DNA of 10,074 nt from Chloroflexi bacterium RBG_16_64_43 (GTDB lineage Bacteria; Chloroflexota; Anaerolineae; Anaerolineales; RBG-16-64-43). Below the pieces are notes generated by a model. It was given only the letters and a program-made list of their open reading frames with translations, was not told the origin of the DNA and searched no databases. The translations under genes and the position numbers were made by a program. Of this stretch, positions 1 to 5,788 are shown piece after piece; the stretch's first letter is position 1, and each line of letters begins with the position of its first letter. Location of the stretch: NCBI GenBank assembly GCA_001796965.1, contig MGOA01000108.1, positions 1 through 10,074 on the forward strand, in the 5' to 3' direction.

Positions 1-90
1 GACGGCCGTCTCCATGTTTGCCAGGAATAGCGCATCTTCCGTCGTGACGGCCGTCTCCATGTTTGCCAGGAATAGCGCATCTTCCGTCGT
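1..90. repeat. Exact 45-bp tandem duplication
   Basis: Bases 1-45 and 46-90 are identical. The unit is a multiple of three and lies inside the dehydrogenase-like gene, so it encodes TTEDALFLANMETAV twice in a row. Related proteins, as I remember them, carry this helix once and continue into the nucleotide-binding domain. Because the first copy starts exactly at base 1, this may be a contig-end assembly artefact or a real short tandem expansion; a third copy could lie beyond the edge. Confidence 0.97.
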
Positions 91-528
91 CATTTCGGCG
101 GGCAGCGCGATCAGTTCCCCCGGCGCAGCAACGAAGAGGCTCTCATGCGGATGAAAGGCGAAGACCCGCCGCCCTTCCCAGCCGGCCAGCGACGCATCGC
201 CCACCGCGGCCACTCGCCCCACGGCTGCATAACCATACTTGAGCGGGAAGGCCAGCGTGCCGCGCAGTGCGCCAATCGTGTCGTCGGCCGCCAATTCGCT
301 CGGGGCTTCGCCCCGATAAAGCAGCATCTCCGTCCCGGCACTGATGGCTGAGGCGATAGTCTCAACCAGCAGTTGGCCCGGCGCGGGCCAGGCTAGATCC
401 TCTTCACGCACTTCCACCTGGAGCGGGGCCGTGAACCACAGCGAATGGCGCCTCAAGGCGGGACGCGGTTTCATCGCAGCCATGGCCGCGATTCCCGCAC
501 CGGCATCACTGGTTAGAGCGTCCTTCAT
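1..528 (-). CDS. Zinc-type alcohol dehydrogenase-like (MDR) oxidoreductase, N-terminal part
   Basis: The frame stays open from an ATG at 528 to base 1 (176 residues) and continues past the left edge. The translation looks like the GroES-like N-terminal domain of medium-chain dehydrogenases. It has a SAISAGTEMLLYRGE segment at residues 60-74, LKYGYAAVGRVAAVGD at about 96-111, a GWEGRRVFAF strand at 117-126, and the LFLANMETAV helix that precedes the nucleotide-binding fold. The usual catalytic Cys and the GHE motif are absent; the SAISAGTE form resembles BchC-type members, so zinc catalysis is doubtful and the substrate is unknown. Starts at 483 or 474 are also possible; 528 is preceded by a G-rich stretch. 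It lies 138 bases downstream of ribA on the same strand, with no promoter or terminator visible between, so co-transcription is plausible. Residues 147-161 are repeated exactly as 162-176 at the window edge. Confidence 0.78.
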   Translation of the reverse strand, partial: MKDALTSDAGAGIAAMAAMKPRPALRRHSLWFTAPLQVEVREEDLAWPAPGQLLVETIASAISAGTEMLLYRGEAPSELAADDTIGALRGTLAFPLKYGYAAVGRVAAVGDASLAGWEGRRVFAFHPHESLFVAAPGELIALPAEMTTEDALFLANMETAVTTEDALFLANMETAV

Positions 529-666
529 GCCGCCCCCCGCCGCATTCGCGCCGTCCGGCAACTGAACTCCGCAGTATGGGTTCGGTTGCGGAGCGCGGTC
601 GCCACGTCACCCGCGTTCGAATGCGTGCGCCGCAGGCCCATCAGCCTGTGCCACCGTTGACGCCCA

Positions 667-1323
667 TCATGCTTCGTGGCCATGTCCGTTGTGGCGCACA
701 GGCACCGGCACCAGCGCCGCGCCCGGCAACGAGAGCAGATGATTCATGCGCTGCACTTTGGTCGCCAGGTAGTGCGCGTTCTCGGCGTGAACCCTGGCCG
801 GCAGCGGCACGCGCCGCGCTACGCGTACGCCCAGCGCCTTCAAGCTAGCGATCTTTTGCGGATTGTTGGTGAGCATATCGATTGAGCGCACACCCAGGTC
901 TCGCAGGATGAGCGCCGCCATGCGGTAGTCGCGTTCGTCAGGCTGGTGACCGAGCGCGACGTTGGCTTCCACCGTGTCGTAGCCTTGCTCCTGCAAGTTG
1001 TACGCGCGCAGCTTGTCGAGCAGCCCGATGCCGCGCCCCTCCTGCGGCAGGTACAGCACCACGCCTCGCCCGGCTGCAGCAATCGCACGCATCGCGCGAT
1101 GCAGTTGTTCCCCGCAATCGCAACGCCGCGAACCAAGCACGTCACCAGTGTAGCACTGCGAATGCACCCGCACCAGCACGCGCTCGCCGCCGGACACCTC
1201 GCCCATCACCAGCGCCAGGTGATCGAGCCCATCGCGATCGTTGCGATACAGGCACAGTTGGAACTCCCCCTCCTCGGTCGGCATCCGCGCGCAGGCCATG
1301 CGCTGGATTGTCATCTCTGCCAT
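667..1323 (-). CDS. ribA: GTP cyclohydrolase II (stand-alone RibA)
   Basis: RibA opens the imidazole ring of GTP, releasing formate and pyrophosphate, to give 2,5-diamino-6-ribosylamino-pyrimidinone phosphate, the first step of riboflavin synthesis. At 218 residues it is a single-domain form without the RibB half. Zinc ligands Cys57, Cys68 and Cys70 lie in SQCYTGDVLGSRRCDCG. QEGRGIGLL, the Tyr of KLRAYNLQ, GYDTVEAN, the DERD catalytic Asp/Arg pair and LTNNPQK all match the E. coli enzyme. One oddity is that the usual HSEC is HSQC here. The tail after MNHLL is about 20 residues longer than in E. coli and rich in Val, Pro and His. I chose the ATG at 1323 because AGGAGG (1339-1334) sits 10 bases upstream; the longer GTG start at 1347 would put that Shine-Dalgarno inside the gene. 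No other riboflavin gene is visible, so a pterin-like pathway with the adjacent dehydrogenase is also possible. Confidence 0.95.
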   Translation of the reverse strand: MAEMTIQRMACARMPTEEGEFQLCLYRNDRDGLDHLALVMGEVSGGERVLVRVHSQCYTGDVLGSRRCDCGEQLHRAMRAIAAAGRGVVLYLPQEGRGIGLLDKLRAYNLQEQGYDTVEANVALGHQPDERDYRMAALILRDLGVRSIDMLTNNPQKIASLKALGVRVARRVPLPARVHAENAHYLATKVQRMNHLLSLPGAALVPVPVRHNGHGHEA

Positions 1324-1361
1324 GCCGTATGAACCTCCTCGGTCCACCTACCCTATTTCTT

Positions 1362-1390
1362 ATTATATAGGTAGTAGTTATCTCTTTATA
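1362..1390 (-). promoter_or_regulatory. Probable promoter of ribA
   Basis: An AT-rich patch in otherwise GC-rich DNA holds a perfect TATAAT -10 box on the minus strand (1367-1362). With a 17-base spacer the -35 position is TATAAA (1390-1385), which matches TTGACA at only three positions. Transcription would start near 1355, giving a leader of about 30 bases with the AGGAGG of ribA. That is too short for an FMN riboswitch. Confidence 0.6.
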
Positions 1391-1670
1391 CGGCACCCAG
1401 ACCGGAATCGGTTCTTTTCGGCTTCCGGAAGTGGAATTCGTGCAGCTTGCCCGCTTGGATCGGTGAAGGCGGGCGTGGGGCACCCACCGCTTTGCTTGTC
1501 CTGTCGACTTGTGATCGCGCGGCCCGCGCCGAAGGCGCCGCAAAGCGCCTGGCCAAGGACGCGGCTGCGTTCCAACCTTCACATGGCTGTGCGACTCATC
1601 CGCAATGGCCACCTCGTGACAGGCGATGGGGGTCAAGCCTCGGCGCACGCCCAACCCAGTCTCCCTCTCC
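1368..1670. other. Intergenic spacer between ribA and the glmS terminator
   Basis: I find no convincing gene here. The region holds several short GC-rich hairpins, such as CCGGAA/TTCCGG around 1402-1427 and GCGCC-GAA-GGCGC around 1528-1540, with no U-tract of note. On the plus strand an ATG at 1583 opens MAVRLIRNGHLVTGDGG, which resembles the first residues of a hydantoinase/amidohydrolase. The frame then runs through the glmS terminator into antisense glmS sequence, so at most it is a remnant. Confidence 0.5.
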
Positions 1671-1703
1671 AAAAAGAAAGGGCCAGGCCATCCGCCCGGC
1701 CCT
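1671..1703 (-). terminator. Rho-independent terminator of glmS
   Basis: Reading leftwards, 17 bases after the glmS stop, AGGGCCGGGC (1703-1694) pairs with GCCTGGCCCT (1688-1679) around a 5-base loop. This gives a 10-bp stem with one G-U pair. It is followed directly by TTCTTTTT (1678-1671). Confidence 0.92.
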
Positions 1704-1720
1704 CAGGTGTGGCGCGCGCG

Positions 1721-3562
1721 CTATTCGACGGTGACGCTCTTGGCCAGGTTGCGAGGCTGATCCACGTCGCACCCGCGCAGCACCGCGATATGGTAGGCGA
1801 GCATTTGCAGAGGGATGACGGTCAGCACCGGGCTGAGCATCCACGAGACCTCCGGCACGAACAGCGTGTGGTCCGCCTTGGAAGGCATCAGGCTGTCGCC
1901 GTCGGTAACCACGGCCATCACCACTCCTCCGCGAGCCTTGGCTTGCTCCACCTGGCTGAGCATCTTCTCGTACCACGGATCGCGCGGCGCGAGTGCCACC
2001 ACCGGCATGCTCGGTTCGATGAGTGCGATCGGCCCGTGCTTCATCTCGCCGGCGGGGTAACCTTCGGCGTGGATGTAGGAGATCTCTTTGAGTTTGAGCG
2101 CGCCCTCGTAGGCGATGGGCATGTTGATGCCGCGCCCCAGGTACAGGCAGTGGTCCATATGCTGTAGAGCCACCGCCACCCGTTCCACTTCGCTCTCGCG
2201 CGCCAGGCATTCGCCCACCAGGCGCGGCAGCCGGCGCAGTTCAGCGACCCGTGCACGGCGCTCGTCATCGCTGAGTGTTCCGCGCATCTCGGCCAGGTGC
2301 AGCGCCAAGAGGTACAGATCGACCAGCGGCGCGGTGAAGGCTTTGGTCGAGGCCACGCCGATCTCCGGGCCGGATTGCATCGAGATGTATCCGTCGGCCA
2401 TGCGCATCGCCTGCGAGCCGATCACATTGACGATGCTCCACAGCCTGGCGCCTTTGCGGCGGGCCTCCTCCATAGCGGCCAGCGTATCGGCCGTCTCGCC
2501 CGATTGGCTGATGGCGATGACCACCGTGTCGGAATCCAGGATCGGGTCGCGGTAACGGAACTCGGAGGCGATCTCGACCTCGGCCGGAATGTGGGCCAAG
2601 CGCTCGATCAGCAGCCGTCCCACCATGCCGGCATGCGCCGCGGTGCCGCAGGCGGTCAGCACGATGCGCCGAATGCGCTTGGCATACTCGGGGGTCAGGT
2701 TGAGGTCGGGTAGCATCACTCGCCCGTGCTCGAAATCCACCCGCCCGGCAATCGTGTCGCCGATCGAGCGCACTTGCTCGTGGATTTCTTTCTGCATGAA
2801 GTGCTTGTAGTTGCCTTTCTCAGCGGCCACCGGATCCCACGAAACCGATTGCAGCGGCAGGTCGAGCGGCTCACCCTCCAGCGTGCTCGCCCGGAATCCA
2901 TCGCGCGTGACCACCACCATCTGCCCCGGGTCGAGGAACGCCATCTCGCGCGTATGCTCGAGCAGCGCCGGCATGTCGGAGGCGATGAACATTTCGCCCT
3001 GGCCCTGGCCAACCACCACCCCGCCGGCATGGCCCACGCGTGCGGCCACAATGGTGCCCGGCTCACGCAGCGAGAGGAGCACGATGCCGTGCGCCCCGCG
3101 CAAATGAGCGATCGCCCGCCGCGCCGCCTCGGTGAAAGGAAAGCCCGCGTGCAGGTAGCGGTCGACCAGATGCACGATGACCTCGGTGTCGGTGTCGGAG
3201 GTGAAGGTGACACCCTCCGCCTGCAATTCCTCCTTGAGCGGGATGAAGTTCTCGACGATTCCGTTGTGCACTACCACCACCTCGCCCGAGGCGCTGGTGT
3301 GCGGGTGCGCGTTGCGCTCGCTGGGCTCGCCGTGGGTGGCCCAGCGCGTGTGGCCGATGCCCACCGACCCGTGCACCGGCGCGGCGCTCACTTTGCCGAT
3401 CAGGTTGTTGAGCTTGCCCACATCGCGCCGGATTTCGAAGTGGTCGCCGGTCAGGACGGCGATGCCCGCCGAATCGTAACCGCGATACTCCAGCCGCTTG
3501 AGTCCGTCGAGCAGAATCGGTGCGGCCTCACGTGAACCGACGTAAGCCACGATGCCACACAT
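1721..3562 (-). CDS. glmS: Glutamine--fructose-6-phosphate aminotransferase (isomerizing)
   Basis: GlmS converts fructose-6-phosphate and glutamine to glucosamine-6-phosphate, the entry to peptidoglycan and other amino-sugar synthesis, in the cytoplasm. The 613 residues match the usual length of about 610. Cys2 of MCGIVAYVG is the N-terminal glutaminase nucleophile after Met removal. EYRGYDSAG (25-33), GHTRWATHG (70-78), HNGIVEN (99-105) and SDTDTEV (122-128) complete the class II amidotransferase domain. The isomerase half has two SIS domains with TACGTA (303-308), SQSGETADT (352-360) and GPEIGVASTKA (398-408). It ends in the diagnostic DQPRNLAKSVTVE. The start at 3562 is fixed by Cys2 and by GAGGAGG (3575-3569) six bases upstream. 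The gene stands alone, has its own terminator, and is preceded by a leader of about 440 bases that looks like the glmS ribozyme, so feedback by its product is expected. Confidence 0.98.
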   Translation of the reverse strand: MCGIVAYVGSREAAPILLDGLKRLEYRGYDSAGIAVLTGDHFEIRRDVGKLNNLIGKVSAAPVHGSVGIGHTRWATHGEPSERNAHPHTSASGEVVVVHNGIVENFIPLKEELQAEGVTFTSDTDTEVIVHLVDRYLHAGFPFTEAARRAIAHLRGAHGIVLLSLREPGTIVAARVGHAGGVVVGQGQGEMFIASDMPALLEHTREMAFLDPGQMVVVTRDGFRASTLEGEPLDLPLQSVSWDPVAAEKGNYKHFMQKEIHEQVRSIGDTIAGRVDFEHGRVMLPDLNLTPEYAKRIRRIVLTACGTAAHAGMVGRLLIERLAHIPAEVEIASEFRYRDPILDSDTVVIAISQSGETADTLAAMEEARRKGARLWSIVNVIGSQAMRMADGYISMQSGPEIGVASTKAFTAPLVDLYLLALHLAEMRGTLSDDERRARVAELRRLPRLVGECLARESEVERVAVALQHMDHCLYLGRGINMPIAYEGALKLKEISYIHAEGYPAGEMKHGPIALIEPSMPVVALAPRDPWYEKMLSQVEQAKARGGVVMAVVTDGDSLMPSKADHTLFVPEVSWMLSPVLTVIPLQMLAYHIAVLRGCDVDQPRNLAKSVTVE

Positions 3563-3793
3563 GCAAGACCTCCTCGTGCCTGTTTGGGTCATTTCACAAC
3601 CGGAGCGTCTGCCGTATGCACGGCCGACGCGCGCGCCTCGCGCTCGGCGCGCTGTGCATGCCGCGCGCGAGCTCAGCCCAGATCGATCGTCGTGCTCGGT
3701 TGTGTCGGCCACGCCCCGGGGGTTGCCGGCGCAGTTGCCTGCACCGTCTTGGCCCTGAGGCTCATGCGGGTGACCCCGCGGGGGGAAGGAGAT
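3563..3793 (-). other. 3' part of the glmS leader, highly structured
   Basis: This is the leader between the ribozyme core and the glmS start. Reading leftwards, GCGGG pairs with CCCGC around GTCA (about 3779-3766). GGTGCAG and CTGCGCC form a 7-bp stem capped by a GCAA (GNRA) loop around 3745-3728, itself enclosed by GGCCA/TGGCC. Near the gene, ATGCAC (3659-3654) pairs with GTGCAT (3621-3616), with GCGCGCC/GGCGCGC nested inside. One of these hairpins could serve as the P4 element of the ribozyme, but I could not align the conserved P4 sequence, so the assignment is open. The glmS Shine-Dalgarno at 3575-3569 lies outside the last hairpin and looks accessible. Confidence 0.5.
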
Positions 3794-3943
3794 GGGCGGT
3801 GGCTCGCCCAGAGGGCTTCCGCTGATCTGTCGATTTTCTCTCCGGCGGCGCCGGAGATTAACCCTGCCCTGCGGCAAGGAACCCTCTGCCTCGTCAACCT
3901 GCAGCGGCGCGCAGCGAGCCGCGCAGCCACAGGTCCATGCGCT
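3794..3943 (-). ncRNA. Candidate glmS ribozyme (glucosamine-6-phosphate riboswitch), core
   Basis: The sequence sits in the leader of glmS, on its strand. It contains AGCGC-A-TGGAC at 3943-3933, like the start of known glmS ribozymes, with cleavage expected between A3943 and G3942. P1 is a long hairpin, 3934-3897: ACCTG/CAGGT extended to 14 pairs with one mismatch. GTTGACGAGG at 3898-3889 is the same string I recall in the Thermoanaerobacter ribozyme. P2 is CAGAGGG (3888-3882) with CCCTCTG (3815-3809), preceded by AATCGACAGATCAGCGG, the counterpart of TATCGAGACATCGGCGG. P3 is GGCG/CGCC (3808-3795). In this family the product GlcN6P acts as coenzyme for self-cleavage, and the cut mRNA is degraded. 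Unusual points are two extra hairpins between the P2 strands and A instead of C after AGCGC. Comparison is from memory, not a covariance search. Confidence 0.85.
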
Positions 3944-4009
3944 ATTCCTCCCCGAGCTCTGTTCGCTTCACCTCCCGCAGATTCGTGTTGCACGGATATG
4001 TGCGCCGAG

Positions 4010-4018
4010 ATTATATCA
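4010..4018 (-). promoter_or_regulatory. Extended -10 promoter of glmS
   Basis: On the minus strand TGATATAAT (4018-4010) is a perfect TATAAT with the TGn extension. No good -35 box is seen, which is common with extended -10 promoters. Transcription would start near 4003, some 60 bases before the expected ribozyme cleavage site and about 440 before the glmS ATG. Confidence 0.65.
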
Positions 4019-4073
4019 CCTGGCCCAGGCAGTTCCGTTCGCCCAGGTCTGCGGCGTGGGGCTGCGTTCTCTT

Positions 4074-4082
4074 TGGTATACT
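4074..4082 (+). promoter_or_regulatory. Extended -10 promoter of the ABC importer operon
   Basis: TGGTATACT combines a TGn extension with TATACT (five of six matches). The start of transcription would be near 4089, giving a leader of about 22 bases that holds the AGGAGG of the first gene. It is divergent from, and about 60 bases away from, the glmS promoter. No -35 box is recognisable. Confidence 0.6.
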
Positions 4083-4110
4083 GGCCGCGCACGCTTCCTC
4101 AGGAGGCCTC

Positions 4111-5691
4111 ATGCGTAAGTTCGGCGCCCGTCTTCTCGCGGCGGGCCTTATGTTGTGCGGGCTGCTCGCCGCCTGCGCCGCCCCTCCCTCCCCGGTGAGT
4201 GAACTGCGTTACGGTTTGACCCTCGTACCGACCGGGCTCGACCCGCACATCAATGCCTCCTCCGAACTCGGCATCCCGCTGCGCTCGGTGTACGACACGC
4301 TCATCTTCCGCGATGCGCAAGGCCGCTTCGTGCCCGGGCTGGCCCGCGCCTGGACGATCAGCACCGACGGCCTGAGCTACACCTTTTCGCTGCGGGCCGG
4401 GGTGAGCTTTCACGACGGCACGCCATTCAACGGCGAAGCCGTGCGCATCAACCTGGAACGGATCCTCAATCCGGAGACGAAATCGCAGAAGGCGCGTTTC
4501 ATGCTCGGTCCGCTCACCCGCGTTGAAGTGCTCGACGCATTGACGGTGCGCCTGAGCCTGAGCGAGCCGTTTGCGCCGCTCCTGGACGCGCTTTCGCAGC
4601 CGTATTGTGGCATGGCCTCGCCGACGGCCCTTGCGCACTGGGGCGACGCGGACTATCAGTTCCACCAGGTGGGCAGCGGGCCGTACCGCTTCGCCGAATA
4701 CATCAGCGGGGATCATCTGACGCTCGAACGCAACTCGGACTATGCCTGGGGCCCTTCCATATATAGCAACCGCAAGGCGGCCGTGGAGCGCATCATCTTT
4801 CGTTTCTACGCAGACCCGGCCACACGCGCGCCCGCCTTGCTCTCGGGCGAGGCCGACGTGATGGGCGAGCTGCCGCCGCAGGATGCACTGCGCCTCCAAC
4901 AGGACCCCTCCTTCCAGCTCATGCCGGTTCCGATCCCCGGCCAACCACTGGCGCTCTACTTCAACACCCAGTCCCCGCCCACCGATGATCTTTCCGTGCG
5001 CCAGGCGCTGATCGCGAGCGCCGGGCGGCAGGCAATCATCGACACGATCTTCGGCGGCCTCTCCCCTGTGGCGACTAGCCCCCTTTCCTCCTCTACCTGG
5101 GGCTTTGTCGAGGTGGTACCGTCCGCGCAGGACACAGCGCGAGCCGAGACCCTGCTGGATGAGGCCGGCTGGCAGCGCACGCCTTCATCCGAATGGCGCG
5201 TCAGGGACGGCACAGCGCTCACCGTGGAAGTGGTCATCCCGCCGTGGGGCTTCAATCCGCAGGTCGGCCAGATGCTCGAACAGCAATGGGAGGCGATCGG
5301 CATCCGGGTCAACCTGACGCAGGTGGCTTCGTTCGCGGGGTTGCGTGAGGCGCAGGCTGCGGGCAAGTACAACCTGCTCTCGATCAACCTCTCGGGCGCC
5401 GACCCCGACCTCTTGCGCCCGTTCTTCGTGAGCGACGGGTCCTACAACCTTGCGCGAGTGGCGGACGCGCAACTCGACACGCTGTTTGGTGAAGCAGCGC
5501 GCGCCACCGACCCGGCGGAACGCTTGCAGCTCATGGCCGAGGCCCAGCAGCGCGTTGCGGCGCTGGCGCTCGTCCTTCCGGTGCGCGATTACGTCAACCT
5601 CAACGTGGCGCGCGCCGGAGTCCAAGGCCTGAGCTTTGATGCCCAAGGGTGGTTCCCGCTGCTGATCGACGTGAGCCTGAAGCAGCCCTGA
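4111..5691 (+). CDS. Peptide/nickel-type ABC transporter substrate-binding lipoprotein (SBP family 5)
   Basis: This is the extracytoplasmic receptor of an oligopeptide/nickel-type ABC importer, 526 residues. A lipoprotein signal peptide is clear: MRK, a hydrophobic stretch, then the lipobox LAAC with the lipidated Cys at residue 22. The family 5 fold is shown by LDPHINASSELGIPLRSVYDTLI, the FVPGLARAW and YTFSLRAGVSFHDGTPFNGEAVRINLERIL segments, GSGPYRF, ALYFNTQSPPTDDLSVRQAL, and ARAETLLDEAGW. The start was chosen at 4111 because AGGAGG (4101-4106) sits four bases upstream and the signal peptide begins there; the longer frame from 3937 is not protein-like. Two permease genes follow on the same strand. 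The ligand cannot be told from sequence: peptides are commonest, and nickel or other solutes are possible. Confidence 0.93.
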   Translation: MRKFGARLLAAGLMLCGLLAACAAPPSPVSELRYGLTLVPTGLDPHINASSELGIPLRSVYDTLIFRDAQGRFVPGLARAWTISTDGLSYTFSLRAGVSFHDGTPFNGEAVRINLERILNPETKSQKARFMLGPLTRVEVLDALTVRLSLSEPFAPLLDALSQPYCGMASPTALAHWGDADYQFHQVGSGPYRFAEYISGDHLTLERNSDYAWGPSIYSNRKAAVERIIFRFYADPATRAPALLSGEADVMGELPPQDALRLQQDPSFQLMPVPIPGQPLALYFNTQSPPTDDLSVRQALIASAGRQAIIDTIFGGLSPVATSPLSSSTWGFVEVVPSAQDTARAETLLDEAGWQRTPSSEWRVRDGTALTVEVVIPPWGFNPQVGQMLEQQWEAIGIRVNLTQVASFAGLREAQAAGKYNLLSINLSGADPDLLRPFFVSDGSYNLARVADAQLDTLFGEAARATDPAERLQLMAEAQQRVAALALVLPVRDYVNLNVARAGVQGLSFDAQGWFPLLIDVSLKQP

Positions 5692-5788
5692 AGCGTAGAA
5701 TCGTGCGACCCGTGTTCCGCCCCATGCTTGCCCCGCTGCCGAGGAGGTTGAGGCGCGAGGCGCACCGGCCGCGGGTCGGCCTCTCCCT

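Noticed and set aside
1324..1347. Eight extra N-terminal codons for RibA from a GTG at 1347
   Set aside because: The AGGAGG used for the ATG at 1323 would lie inside the gene, and E. coli RibA begins at the shorter position.
1324..1440. FMN riboswitch in front of ribA
   Set aside because: The probable promoter leaves a leader of only about 30 bases, and I do not recognise the FMN aptamer sequence anywhere in the spacer.
2726..3535. 269-residue plus-strand frame antisense to glmS
   Set aside because: Rich in His, Arg and Val from GC-skewed codons; no domain; glmS on the other strand is unambiguous.
1721..3877. A 718-residue reading frame that extends GlmS upstream
   Set aside because: The family needs Cys2 directly after the initiator Met, which is at 3562 with a perfect Shine-Dalgarno. 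The extension covers the structured leader and ribozyme.
3937..4110. Longer binding-protein start at 3937
   Set aside because: The added 58 residues are not protein-like and would bury the lipoprotein signal peptide; the promoter and AGGAGG point to 4111.
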